Of a stretch of DNA of 64,000 nucleotides, positions 45,969 to 55,042 are shown in pieces. The notes beneath the pieces were generated by a model. The model saw only the letters and a program-made list of their open reading frames with translations. It made no database searches and had not been told where the DNA came from. Both the position numbers and the translations under genes were made by a program. How positions within the stretch are numbered: the first letter of the stretch is position 1; the number at the start of each line of letters is the position of its first letter. Origin of the DNA: Pseudobythopirellula maris (GTDB lineage: Bacteria > Planctomycetota > Planctomycetia > Pirellulales > Lacipirellulaceae); NCBI RefSeq assembly GCF_007859945.1, contig NZ_SJPQ01000001.1, positions 1,638,489-1,702,488 of the forward strand, written 5' to 3'.

Positions 45969-48900
45969 ATGAACAGGCACAAAGTCAAGATGAGCAGTCC
46001 GAAGCATTCCCAACAATGCGCGATCGCGTTCTCCCTCTTGGCGACCGCGATCGCGTGCCTCGCGACTCCGGCGAGGGCGGACCTCGGCTACACCGTGGGG
46101 GGCAGCTGGCCCAACGCCGCCCACCGCGCCGCGGCCGAGAACGCGATACAAACGGTCACCGATCGCTACAACGCCTACGGCGACTTCGGCAGCCCGAACG
46201 TTTACGTTTACTACAACGCCGGCATCCCCACAGCCCAGGCGAGCTACCTGGGCAGCATCGGATTCGGCGGGACTTACCCCAACGAGCGAGTCACGGCCCA
46301 CGAGATGGCGCACTACCTCGGGCTCCCGTCGGGGAATTGGGGCTCGCTCATGTCGGGCGGCACATGGAGCGGCGCCCACGGCCTAGCCAAGGTCAAGCAG
46401 TTCGATGGCGAGCAGGCGACACTCAATGGCGACTCGATTCACTACTGGCCCTACGGGCTGAATTTCGACAGCGAGGGGAGCGAGACCAACAAGCAACGGC
46501 AGGTCGCCGTGGTCTACGCCATGCGGGCCGACCTCGGCATCGGGTCGAGCACGCACCCCGCGGCTTTTAACAACGAGGTGGTCCTGACGGCCGACAACCC
46601 CGCTGGCCAGAGCGGCTTTAACTACAAGGGCGAGTGGAGCGACGGCCACTTTGCTCACGCCGGCTCGCACTACGCCACGGGCGATTACAAGCTACGCACG
46701 CCCACGAGCGGATCCGCCTACCGGTTCTACGGCGATTATCTCACGGTCAACAACACCAACGGCGCGGCGGGCGGTCTGCTTTACAAGGGCCAGGGCGCGG
46801 CCGCTAAGGTCACGATCAATAGCCTCAGGCTCGACGGCGGATGGATCCAGCACCAGAGCACTCTGAGCAGCCCCTTCGAGCTCGACGGCGCCATCAACGT
46901 GCTCTCCGATTCGGTTTTCTATGCGAAACAGGGCGACATCGACGTGACGGCGGCCATTCGAGGTTCGGGACGCATCACCATCGAGACAACCGACTCACCC
47001 GACCAAGACGCCCGTTACGTTCGCTTCCATTCCGACCGCATCTCTTTTGTGGGCGACATCGAGAACCGATCGCGCTTCGAGCTGGCCAGCGGCGGCAGGC
47101 TCGGCTTCTTGGTCGGCCCCTCGGGGAGCACGAACTCGATCACCGGCGCCACGGCGCGGGCGACGCATTTCAACGGCGCGTTCAACATCAACCTGTCGCA
47201 AGCGTCGTTCGAGGCGGGCGATTCGTGGGCGCTCGTTACGGCCGCCAACTCGAGTTACGGCGACGACTTCGAGGTGACCGGATTCGAGGGCGCCGAGGGT
47301 GTGTGGGGCGACGGCTCGTACTCCTTCGAGCAGGCGACCGGCCTGCTGACGATCGTCCCCACCTGGGACATCGACGGCGGCGGTTCGTGGAGCACCGCCG
47401 GCAACTGGATCGCGGGCGTCCCGTTGGTGGGTGGCGAAGCGAGCTTCGGCGATGCGCTAGGACCGGCTAACGCCCCGGCCGCAATCAATGTCGACACCCC
47501 CGTCACGCTGCGCCGGCTGAACTTTGACAACGCGAGCCCTTACACCCTCAGCGGCGCCAATGCGATCACACTCACCGGCGCCGCGATGGTGTACGCCAAG
47601 AGCGGCGATCACGAGATCGCGACTCCCCTGGCGGGCGGAGCCGGGCTCACCAAGCGAGGAGAGGGCGCGGTCACCCTCTCGGCGGCGAATCCCTTCACCG
47701 GCGACACGCGCGTCGACGCCGGCGCCCTGAGGCTCACAGGCGGCGCCTCGATCGCGGGATCGTCGAACATCGAGGTGCAGGCAGCCGCCACGCTCGACGT
47801 CTCGGGCCTGAGCGGCTCCTTCGTGCTCGGCGGCGGCCAGACGCTTAACACACAGAGCGGCGCCGCCGTTGTCGGCGACGTGGTCGCCGGAGCGGGGTCG
47901 TCCGTCACCGGCGCCGGCGCCTTGGCCAACAGCCTGACCGTCGAGAACGGCGCCTCCTTGCGGATCGGCGAAGCGGGGCTCCCAGTTTTGTCGCAGGCAA
48001 CGCTCATCGACAACTTCGACTCCTACAACAACAGCGTTGTGCAAAACATCGGAGCCCACTCTAACGGCGACGCCACCTCGGGCGTGTGGGACGGCGTGTT
48101 CGACGGCACCTCAAACGGCTTGATCGTCGACGCCGATCCGGGCAACAACGCGCTGCAGGCGCTCGGCATCCCCTCCCAAGGCTCCGGCGGCTGGCGCGGC
48201 GCGGTTACGGACCTGGCTAACAACTTCTCCGACGACCACAGCCTGGCCGACGGCGACTCAGCGACCTACTTCTTTCAGGTCAGGAACGAGGGCAACGCCT
48301 ACGCCGACACGATGATCGGTCTGACCGAGAACACCGGCCGGCTCGACATCAACAACGCCTGGCAAGACTTCTCGGTCAGACCCGTGGTGAAAGGGTCGCC
48401 GGGATCGGCGGTCCTAGACGTCAACGGGACGACGGTCGCCTCGCTGGTCGACGGCGAGTGGCGGAACGTTTGGCTGGTGGTCGACAACTCCAGCAAGACG
48501 TTCGACGTCTACACCTCGACCGGCCAAGACGACGGCGCCCTCGCCCTCGCCGGCGTGACGTTCAACACGATCACCAACCCCCTGGACCTCGCGGCGTTCG
48601 GGATCGCCGGCCGGGAGAACGGCCGCGTCACGGTCGACAACATCTTCACGGCGCCGGGAGAGTTCACCGGCAACCCGCTCGCGCCCGGCGGTGGGTCCGT
48701 TTACTCCACCGAAGTGCTCGGCGTCGCTGGCGACGTGCTCCTGGAGAGCGGGGCGGTCGTCTCGTTCGGCGTCGCTGGCTCGGGTGTCAACGACCGGCTG
48801 GAGATCGGCGGTGGTTTCACAGCGGGCGGCCTGCTCCAGGTCCAACTCGTCAACGGCGCCCCGGCGCCCGAACAGGGCGACAGCTTTGACTTGTTCGACT

Positions 48901-49598
48901 TCGCTTCGGCAAGCGGCGCATTCGACGAGTACGACCTCCCCGAGCTCGGCGCCGGACTCCGCTGGGACACCTCCGGCCTCACCGAAGAGGGATCTCTGTT
49001 GGTCTCGGTGGCGCTTGCGGGAGACTTTAACGAGAACGGCGTGGTCGACGCCGCCGACTTCACCGTGTGGCGAGACCGCTTGGGGCAAACGGGCATGCTC
49101 GCCTACGCCCCCGGCGACGGCGATGGCGACGGCGACGTAGACATCGCCGACTACGGCGTTTGGGTCGCCAACTTTGGAGCAACGGCGGCAACGCAAACGG
49201 TCGCCATCCCCGAGCCGCTTTCCGCTTCTCTCTTAGCGCTCGGCCTGGCGGCGTTGGGCCGGTCGCGTCCCCTCACCCGCCGGCGCCCTCGACACGCAGT
49301 TCGCCGCCCGACTCGGTCACGTTGTACCGGGCGCCGTCGACGGCCTCGCGCGTCGTGTCGGCGGCCTCGCCGCCGCGAAGGTCGAACCTCAGCGGCGAGG
49401 GCCGGCAACGCAGGTGCCTCCTCACGTAGCGGGGCGGCAACTCGTACCGCTTCTCGCCGATCGTGTAGCTCACGCTCGCGTCCGATTCGTTCGCCACGCG
49501 GAACTCGATCGCCGCGGAGCGCGGCCGGCCGAACAGCTGCACGGCGTACCAGTAGCCCGTCTTCTCGCTGCGGGCGACTGCCACGCCGGTCTCCGTGA
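45969..49598 (+). CDS. PEP-CTERM protein with HExxH metal site, beta repeats and dockerin-like EF-hands, run-on C-terminus
   Basis: 1209 residues in frame. Sec signal (about 17-37), then a domain of about 150 residues with HEMAHYLG, a zinc metallopeptidase-type motif, followed by autotransporter-associated beta repeats (GAGLTKRGEGAVTLSAANPFTGDTRV reduced to its pattern), two EF-hand loops (DFNENGVVDAADF, DGDGDVDIADY) and a PEP-CTERM (IPEPLS, hydrophobic helix, RSRPLTRRR). A stop is expected just after that Arg cluster, near 49285, but the frame runs on for about 105 Arg/Ser-rich residues antisense to the CAP gene. The functional end is probably lost or created by a small deletion. Confidence 0.85.
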   Translation: MNRHKVKMSSPKHSQQCAIAFSLLATAIACLATPARADLGYTVGGSWPNAAHRAAAENAIQTVTDRYNAYGDFGSPNVYVYYNAGIPTAQASYLGSIGFGGTYPNERVTAHEMAHYLGLPSGNWGSLMSGGTWSGAHGLAKVKQFDGEQATLNGDSIHYWPYGLNFDSEGSETNKQRQVAVVYAMRADLGIGSSTHPAAFNNEVVLTADNPAGQSGFNYKGEWSDGHFAHAGSHYATGDYKLRTPTSGSAYRFYGDYLTVNNTNGAAGGLLYKGQGAAAKVTINSLRLDGGWIQHQSTLSSPFELDGAINVLSDSVFYAKQGDIDVTAAIRGSGRITIETTDSPDQDARYVRFHSDRISFVGDIENRSRFELASGGRLGFLVGPSGSTNSITGATARATHFNGAFNINLSQASFEAGDSWALVTAANSSYGDDFEVTGFEGAEGVWGDGSYSFEQATGLLTIVPTWDIDGGGSWSTAGNWIAGVPLVGGEASFGDALGPANAPAAINVDTPVTLRRLNFDNASPYTLSGANAITLTGAAMVYAKSGDHEIATPLAGGAGLTKRGEGAVTLSAANPFTGDTRVDAGALRLTGGASIAGSSNIEVQAAATLDVSGLSGSFVLGGGQTLNTQSGAAVVGDVVAGAGSSVTGAGALANSLTVENGASLRIGEAGLPVLSQATLIDNFDSYNNSVVQNIGAHSNGDATSGVWDGVFDGTSNGLIVDADPGNNALQALGIPSQGSGGWRGAVTDLANNFSDDHSLADGDSATYFFQVRNEGNAYADTMIGLTENTGRLDINNAWQDFSVRPVVKGSPGSAVLDVNGTTVASLVDGEWRNVWLVVDNSSKTFDVYTSTGQDDGALALAGVTFNTITNPLDLAAFGIAGRENGRVTVDNIFTAPGEFTGNPLAPGGGSVYSTEVLGVAGDVLLESGAVVSFGVAGSGVNDRLEIGGGFTAGGLLQVQLVNGAPAPEQGDSFDLFDFASASGAFDEYDLPELGAGLRWDTSGLTEEGSLLVSVALAGDFNENGVVDAADFTVWRDRLGQTGMLAYAPGDGDGDGDVDIADYGVWVANFGATAATQTVAIPEPLSASLLALGLAALGRSRPLTRRRPRHAVRRPTRSRCTGRRRRPRASCRRPRRREGRTSAARAGNAGASSRSGAATRTASRRSCSSRSRPIRSPRGTRSPRSAAGRTAARRTSSPSSRCGRLPRRSP

Positions 49599-50088
49599 CG
49601 TTCGGGCCGAGCATGTTCTCGCGGTGGCCAGGCGAGTCACGCCAGCCCTCAAAGAACTGGTCGGCGAGCCCCCGGCTCTCGTAGCCGCCGCCGTCGAAGG
49701 CGTAAGCGATGTTCTCGGTCACCACGCAGTACTCGTAGCCCTCGTCGGCCACGCGGGCCGCGGCCGCGCGGCCGTCGGCGTGGTGCCCGTAGCGGTCATG
49801 CTCCGCCATGTAACGGGCGAACCCCTCCGCCGCGGCCATGAGCTTCTCATGGCGTTCGAGCGTCTCACGGCCCTCCTGCTGGCGGAACCCGTCCGTGCGA
49901 CGGACGATGTGGTCGACGGCCTCGGCCGGTTCGACCTCGGTTTCGGGCGGGGGGCCGGCGGGCGCCTCGATCGTCTCGACGTCGTGCTCCTCGCCGCTCT
50001 GGGCGGCGGCCGGCGGGGCCGCGAGCGAGGCAAGCAAAACGGCGGCGCAGGCAACGAGCCACGAACAACGGGGAAGCGTGCGAGTCAT
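49273..50088 (-). CDS. Secreted CAP/SCP-family protein
   Basis: 271 residues with a Sec signal (LVACAAVLLASLAAPPAAA). A CAP domain covers about 70-185: HxxLMAAAEGFARYMAEHDRYGHH, ENIAYAF, GWRDSPGHRENML and GYWYAVQLFG are the family landmarks with both conserved His. A C-terminal beta domain (IEFRVANESDASVSYTIG... RHLRCRPS) follows. Bacterial CAP proteins bind or act on extracellular lipids, glycans or peptides; no precise role can be given. Its last 326 coding bases overlap antisense with the run-on end of the gene at 45969-49598; the CAP reading is the one with protein-like sequence there. Confidence 0.9.
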   Translation of the reverse strand: MTRTLPRCSWLVACAAVLLASLAAPPAAAQSGEEHDVETIEAPAGPPPETEVEPAEAVDHIVRRTDGFRQQEGRETLERHEKLMAAAEGFARYMAEHDRYGHHADGRAAAARVADEGYEYCVVTENIAYAFDGGGYESRGLADQFFEGWRDSPGHRENMLGPNVTETGVAVARSEKTGYWYAVQLFGRPRSAAIEFRVANESDASVSYTIGEKRYELPPRYVRRHLRCRPSPLRFDLRGGEAADTTREAVDGARYNVTESGGELRVEGAGG

Positions 50089-50216
50089 GCGATTGGGTCC
50101 GGGGTGGAATCAGACTGAATACCATCTGCGCAACTAGACGGACACTCCCCCCCTCCGCCAGGGACCGGCGCAACGCCCCCGCCCCACTTCGCGCCACCGG
50201 AAACCGACGCGTTATC

Positions 50217-51458
50217 TCACGGACGATCGCCGCGCCGACGCCACGCTGCGCCCCCGAGTCCGATCGCCGCGAGCAGCAATCCCGCCGGCTCCGGCGCCAC
50301 GACAAAACCAGTGTCGGAGAGCATGAACACCGTGCCGGGGCCGGGAGCACCGCCGCCGTACGTCGTACCGTAGAGATTGCCTTGCGAGTCCGCAATCAAA
50401 TGCCCGCGGGGCTCTATGCCGTTGTCCCCGTTGAAGGAAAACAGTGTTGTGAGAACGGCGGTGGATAGATCGAATTTGTAGACCGCCCCTGATCCGTGGG
50501 CTCCGCCACGGGTCGCCATGCCGTAGAGATTGCCAGCGGCATCAGCGAGCAGACCGGTCGCGGGGTAGATGCCCTCGTGACTATCAAAGGAGTAAAGCAG
50601 TTCGAAGTCGCCAGTCTCAGGATCGATTCGGTATAGGGTCCCTTCGTGGTGGTAGCCCCCCCGGTGGGTTGTGCCGTAGAGGAGGCCATCCTTGCCCCAA
50701 AGCAATCCAGCTGGGGCGTCACCGTTGCGTTCATCGAACGAATGTAGCGTCGTCAGGTCCCCGTTCGAGCGATCGTACTTGAACACCGTACCGTGGTAAC
50801 CCGGGACGCCTCCATCGGCGGTTGTTCCGTATAAGTTTCCGGCGGCGTCTGCAATCACACTGCTCGCGAAGAAGCCTTGGTCAAAATCGGAAAAGTATGC
50901 CAGCGTTTTCAACTCTCCCGCCACAAGGTCGAACTCGAAAACAGTTCCGCCCCCCAAGAAACCAATGTCTCCGTAATGACTAGTCACGCCGTACAACTTC
51001 TCCGAAGGGCCGGGCATCAGCCGGCCGGGCCCCCAGCCGTGGGGCCCTCCAAAACTATCAAGAAAGCTGAGCTCGCCCGTCGAAGGGTCGATCTTGAAGA
51101 CAACCCCAGGGCCGTACGACGCGGATCCGGCGGCGGTTCCGTAAAGCATGCCGTCACGGTGCAGCAACAGGTCGCCGGGGGAAGTGACACCGGTGACATC
51201 GTAGTCGAAGGAGACGAGAGTGGCGAAGTCGCCCGTTGTTGGATCGATTCTATACACCGACCCGAAGTTGTATGCCCCGCCATAGCGTGTGGAGCCGTAG
51301 AGAGCGCCGGATGCATCGGCGACCAACCCCGAGTTGGGGTGACGCCCTTCTCCCAAATCAGAATTGTAGAGCGTCGTGAGCGTCGCCGCGGGGGCTGAGA
51401 AGCATGCCGCCGACGCAACCACGAACGCCAACAGCCTGAATCCAAAACGCTCATCCAT
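50217..51458 (-). CDS. GloVer tandem-repeat PEP-CTERM protein
   Basis: 413 residues: Sec signal (about 1-25), then nine or so repeats of about 37 residues with the core GxLYGTTxxGGxxxxGxVYxxD alternating with TLxSFD, the choice-of-anchor GloVer repeat, likely a beta propeller. The end carries APEPAG, one hydrophobic helix and WRRRGDRP, a PEP-CTERM variant. Function is unknown; a surface-exposed propeller is inferred. Upstream of it on the same strand is 324 bases of non-coding sequence. Confidence 0.88.
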   Translation of the reverse strand: MDERFGFRLLAFVVASAACFSAPAATLTTLYNSDLGEGRHPNSGLVADASGALYGSTRYGGAYNFGSVYRIDPTTGDFATLVSFDYDVTGVTSPGDLLLHRDGMLYGTAAGSASYGPGVVFKIDPSTGELSFLDSFGGPHGWGPGRLMPGPSEKLYGVTSHYGDIGFLGGGTVFEFDLVAGELKTLAYFSDFDQGFFASSVIADAAGNLYGTTADGGVPGYHGTVFKYDRSNGDLTTLHSFDERNGDAPAGLLWGKDGLLYGTTHRGGYHHEGTLYRIDPETGDFELLYSFDSHEGIYPATGLLADAAGNLYGMATRGGAHGSGAVYKFDLSTAVLTTLFSFNGDNGIEPRGHLIADSQGNLYGTTYGGGAPGPGTVFMLSDTGFVVAPEPAGLLLAAIGLGGAAWRRRGDRP

Positions 51459-51782
51459 GAGTCACTCGAAGCGATTGATCTGAGGGTTCAGCAGCGAAAC
51501 ACACGGCACATGTCTTTGAGCCGTTCCTGGGTCAACAAGAGGCCGGCATCCTACCGTATGACGCCAGAGAATGGGTATTGCGATTGAGGAAATACTTTGT
51601 GGCGATAGTCGCGGTCGATGCCAGACGCATATCGCTGTTCTAAACACGTCAAGACCGGGTTGCGGCGCCCACGTCACAACACATTGCAGTCAGATGCTTA
51701 GCGGATATTACACTGGCTGACAGCAGTCTGCGCCGGCAAACCCATGGGGTATTCTCTGACTTCGCAGCGCTGTCGCGATCGA
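51459..51782. other. Intergenic region between GloVer and GH2 genes
   Basis: About 320 bases, no gene or clear terminator seen. Confidence 0.5.
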
Positions 51783-54113
51783 TCACTCCCGCACGACAAC
51801 CGAGGACGATTCGAGCCCTTCCGCCGTCGCGGTCACGCGGATCGTTCCCTCGTTCGCGTCTGCGCGGACGATCGCCAGACAGCGGCCGCGGAGCGCCTGG
51901 CGGGTCGACGCTTGGTAGCTCTCGGTGCTGACGATCGAGCCGTTGTCCACGGCGATCACGCGGCCGGGGCCCTCGACCGCGAACTCGATCTGCGGCGTCG
52001 CGTCGGGCACGAGCACGCCGGCGGCGTCGACCACCTCGACCTCGACGTGGGCCACGTCGTCCCAATCGGCTGTGAGGCCGGGGCGGTCCGACTTGAGCCG
52101 CAGGGCGGCCGGCTCGCCGGCGGTGCGGAGCGCGCGGCGGGCGACCTCGCGGACGCCGTTGCGGGCGATCGCGACCAGCTCGCCCGGCTCGTAGGCGACG
52201 CTCCATTGCCGCGGCTCGGCGCTGGGATCGATCTGCTTGGCGCCGAGCGATCGGCCGTTGAGCAGGAGCTCCACTTCTTCGGCGTTGCTGTAGACCTCGA
52301 TTTGCTGGGCCGCTTCCGCGTTCATAGGGTTGTCCAAAGGATTCCAGTCGTCGAACCTGACCCGCTTGCGGACCCACTCGATCTCTTCGTAGCCGGGGTC
52401 GACGGGGATCGGGGCGTCGCGGCCGACGCGCCGCACGACGTAGAGCACCGGCTCCTCAGCCCACCAGCCGGCGCGCTCCATGCCGCGCGGGGAGACGAGG
52501 CCGGTGCGGTCCAATAGGCCGGCGTCGAAGGTGTTCACGGGCCAGCGGCGCGACTCGCCGAGGTAGTCGATCCCACACCACAGGAATTGGCCCGAGTGCT
52601 GTGGGTTGTCGCGACAGCGGAGCCAGGTGCTGCGGTCGTGGTTCTGCTCGGTGCCAACGATCTTGCGCGACGGGTCGTCGCGCCACGCCTGGAGCAGCTC
52701 GGCGTCGCGGTAGTTTGTGCCGACCACGTCGAGCAGGTCGGCCAGGCCGTTGTCGTAGTCGTGCGTCACGTTCGGGCGGAACAGCGCCTGCGTGACCGGA
52801 CGGCTGGGGTCGGCGGCGTGGCAGGCGTCGACCAGGCCGGTGAGCACGCGCTTGGCGAGCTCCGTGTCGTGCGTGTCGCGGATCTCGTTGCCCACGCTGT
52901 AGAGCAGGACGCTGGGGTGGTTGCGGTCGCGGCGCACCGTGTCCGTGAGATCGCGCCGCCACCACTCCTCGAAGTCGCGGTGGTAGTCGTGCTTGTTCTT
53001 GCCGCGGGTCCAGCAATCGAAGAACTCGTCCATGACGAGAAAGCCCATCCGGTCACACAGGTCGAGGAACTCGGGGGCGACCGGGTTGTGGGCCGTGCGG
53101 ACGGCGTTCACGCCGAGCGCGCGGAGCCGCTCGAGCCGTCGCTGCCACACCCGCAGCGGCACGGCGGCGCCCACGGCCCCGCCGTCGTGGTGCAGGCAAA
53201 CGCCCTTGAGCTTGACGCTCTCGCCGTTGAGCACGAAGCCTCGCTCGGAGCTGAACTCGGCGGTGCGCACGCCGAACGGCGTGACGACCTCGTCGACCAC
53301 CTCGCCGCGCACGACCAGCTGGGTGACGAGCCGGTGCATCGCCGGGCGGTCGACGTCCCACAGCGTGGGCCGCAGGAGGGTCAGCTTCAGGGTGGTCTCG
53401 CCCGTGGGATCGAGCCGCGTCCGCGACGAGGCGACACGGCGGCCGGCCGGGTCGATGATCGCGGCGTGGATCCTGGCCCGAACGCTCGGTTGCGGGCGCT
53501 CGTCGGCCGTTTCGACCGCCACCCGCACCTCGGCCCGCTCGGCGGTGATCTGGGGCGTGGTGACGAACACCCCGTCGCGCGCGACGCGCAGCGGCGGCGC
53601 AACGACGAGCCGCACGTGGCGGTAGATCCCGGCGCCGGTGTACCAGCGCGACGCCGGTTGCGCGGAGGTGTCGGCCCGCACTTCGATGAGGTTCTTCTCG
53701 CCGGTTCCTTTGAGGTGGTCGGTCAGATCGTAAGCGAAGCTGACGTACCCGTTGGGCCGCTCGCCCAGCAGCTCGTCGTTGATCCAGACCTTCGAGTGCG
53801 CCATCACGCCATCGAACTCGATCGACACCCGGCCGTGCGGCGGGATCGTGGGGGTGACGAACTCCTTGCGGTACAGGCCAACGCCCGAGGGCATGAAACC
53901 GCCGGCGCCGCCGGTGGGGGCGTCTTCCCGCACCGGGCCCGCGATGCTCCAGTCGTGCGGCGTGCGGACCGCCGTCCAGCCGTCGTCGCCCCGGCCGCCG
54001 TCTTGGCGGAAGCGCCAGCCTTCATCGAAGTCGATGACCTCGCGTCCGGCCGCGATCGTCGCGACATGAACCATCAGCAGCAAGGCGACTAAATACCAAC
54101 GGAACAACAGCAT
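51783..54113 (-). CDS. Glycoside hydrolase family 2 beta-galactosidase-like enzyme
   Basis: 776 residues with a Sec signal (LVALLLMVHVATIAAG). GH2 architecture: sugar-binding jelly roll (about 25-190) with DDGWTAVRTPHDWSI, immunoglobulin-like domain (about 190-300), TIM barrel (about 300-575) with GVCLHHDGGAVGAAVP, RTAHNPVAPEFLDLCDRMG and acid/base Glu in SVGNEI, nucleophile Glu probably in GTEQNH, then C-terminal DUF4982-type and Ig-like domains. It would release beta-galactose, or beta-glucuronate in some relatives, from side chains of pectin. Export is shown by the signal peptide. ATG 54113 is the start. Confidence 0.92.
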   Translation of the reverse strand: MLLFRWYLVALLLMVHVATIAAGREVIDFDEGWRFRQDGGRGDDGWTAVRTPHDWSIAGPVREDAPTGGAGGFMPSGVGLYRKEFVTPTIPPHGRVSIEFDGVMAHSKVWINDELLGERPNGYVSFAYDLTDHLKGTGEKNLIEVRADTSAQPASRWYTGAGIYRHVRLVVAPPLRVARDGVFVTTPQITAERAEVRVAVETADERPQPSVRARIHAAIIDPAGRRVASSRTRLDPTGETTLKLTLLRPTLWDVDRPAMHRLVTQLVVRGEVVDEVVTPFGVRTAEFSSERGFVLNGESVKLKGVCLHHDGGAVGAAVPLRVWQRRLERLRALGVNAVRTAHNPVAPEFLDLCDRMGFLVMDEFFDCWTRGKNKHDYHRDFEEWWRRDLTDTVRRDRNHPSVLLYSVGNEIRDTHDTELAKRVLTGLVDACHAADPSRPVTQALFRPNVTHDYDNGLADLLDVVGTNYRDAELLQAWRDDPSRKIVGTEQNHDRSTWLRCRDNPQHSGQFLWCGIDYLGESRRWPVNTFDAGLLDRTGLVSPRGMERAGWWAEEPVLYVVRRVGRDAPIPVDPGYEEIEWVRKRVRFDDWNPLDNPMNAEAAQQIEVYSNAEEVELLLNGRSLGAKQIDPSAEPRQWSVAYEPGELVAIARNGVREVARRALRTAGEPAALRLKSDRPGLTADWDDVAHVEVEVVDAAGVLVPDATPQIEFAVEGPGRVIAVDNGSIVSTESYQASTRQALRGRCLAIVRADANEGTIRVTATAEGLESSSVVVRE

Positions 54114-54324
54114 GGCGTCTGGAGGGTTGAGCTGAGGAATCGCTTGCGAGGAAGAAGCCGAAGAGAAGTGTCCAGTATCTACGTGACCGCGTGGGACTTC
54201 AACTTGCCACGGCCCGGCGGCGTCTGGCCGATCTTCTGTACGCGGGGTTACAGTCGCCCCGGGGCCTGTGGCCTAGAGTGGGTCGCGTTTCAACGGTTCC
54301 TACCCCCAGCCAGGATATCCCACG

Positions 54325-54945
54325 ATGAACATGTTCCGTTCGCCCGGCCGCCCGTCACTCGCTCGCCCATCGCTCGCCCTGCTGGTGGCCGCTGCCCTGA
54401 GTAGCTCTGCCCCGCTCGCCTCGGCCGCCGAGCCCCCGGCCAAGGGCGACAAGGCCGCCGACTTCACCCTCGGCAAGCTGGGCGGCGGCGAGCTGAAGCT
54501 GAGCGACGCCCTGGCCGACGGGCCGGTCGCGCTGATCGTGCTGCGCGGCTTCCCCGAGTACCAGTGCCCGGCCTGCTCGCGGCAGGTGGCCGAGTACGTA
54601 CGCCACGCCGAGGAGTTCGCCGCGGTCGGCGCCCAGGTCGTGATGGTCTACCCCGGCCCCTCCGGCGTGCTGCCCGCCAAGGCCGAAGAGTTCATGACCG
54701 ACGTCGAGCTTCCCGAGGGTTTCACCCTGCTGCTCGATCCCGACTATAAGTTCACGAACCTCTACCACCTGCGGTGGGACGCCCCGCGCGAGACGGCCTA
54801 CCCCACCACGCTGGTGATCGGCGAGGACGGCGTGATCGACTTCGCCAAGGTGAGCAAGACGCACGGTGGCCGCACGAAGGCGGACGACGCCCTCCACGCC
54901 CTCGGCCACCACAGCCACGAGCAGGGGCACGCCACGGCCGAGTGA
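54325..54945 (+). CDS. Secreted peroxiredoxin/AhpC-TSA-like redoxin
   Basis: 206 residues with a Sec signal (about 15-35) and a thioredoxin fold of the AhpC/TSA family (about 40-190). The active site is CPAC (81-84) in FPEYQCPACSRQV, so one or two catalytic cysteines are available for reducing peroxides or disulfides in the periplasm. The tail is His-rich (HALGHHSHEQGHATAE), perhaps metal-binding. AGGA is about 9 bases before ATG 54325. It is 97 bases upstream of the dehydratase gene; no functional link is evident. Confidence 0.92.
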   Translation: MNMFRSPGRPSLARPSLALLVAAALSSSAPLASAAEPPAKGDKAADFTLGKLGGGELKLSDALADGPVALIVLRGFPEYQCPACSRQVAEYVRHAEEFAAVGAQVVMVYPGPSGVLPAKAEEFMTDVELPEGFTLLLDPDYKFTNLYHLRWDAPRETAYPTTLVIGEDGVIDFAKVSKTHGGRTKADDALHALGHHSHEQGHATAE

Positions 54946-55042
54946 CATTCGCGGGGGCCGGTGGCCATGCCGCCGGGGAGCTGGGATAATGGCGGCTTGT
55001 GCTCACCAAGATCCCCGCGACCCGGCAGCAACCCGGCGGCCC

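Noticed and set aside
51649-52377. Minus-strand frame at the end of the GH2 gene
   Set aside because: Arg/Gly-rich shadow of GH2 in another frame, extended into non-coding DNA.
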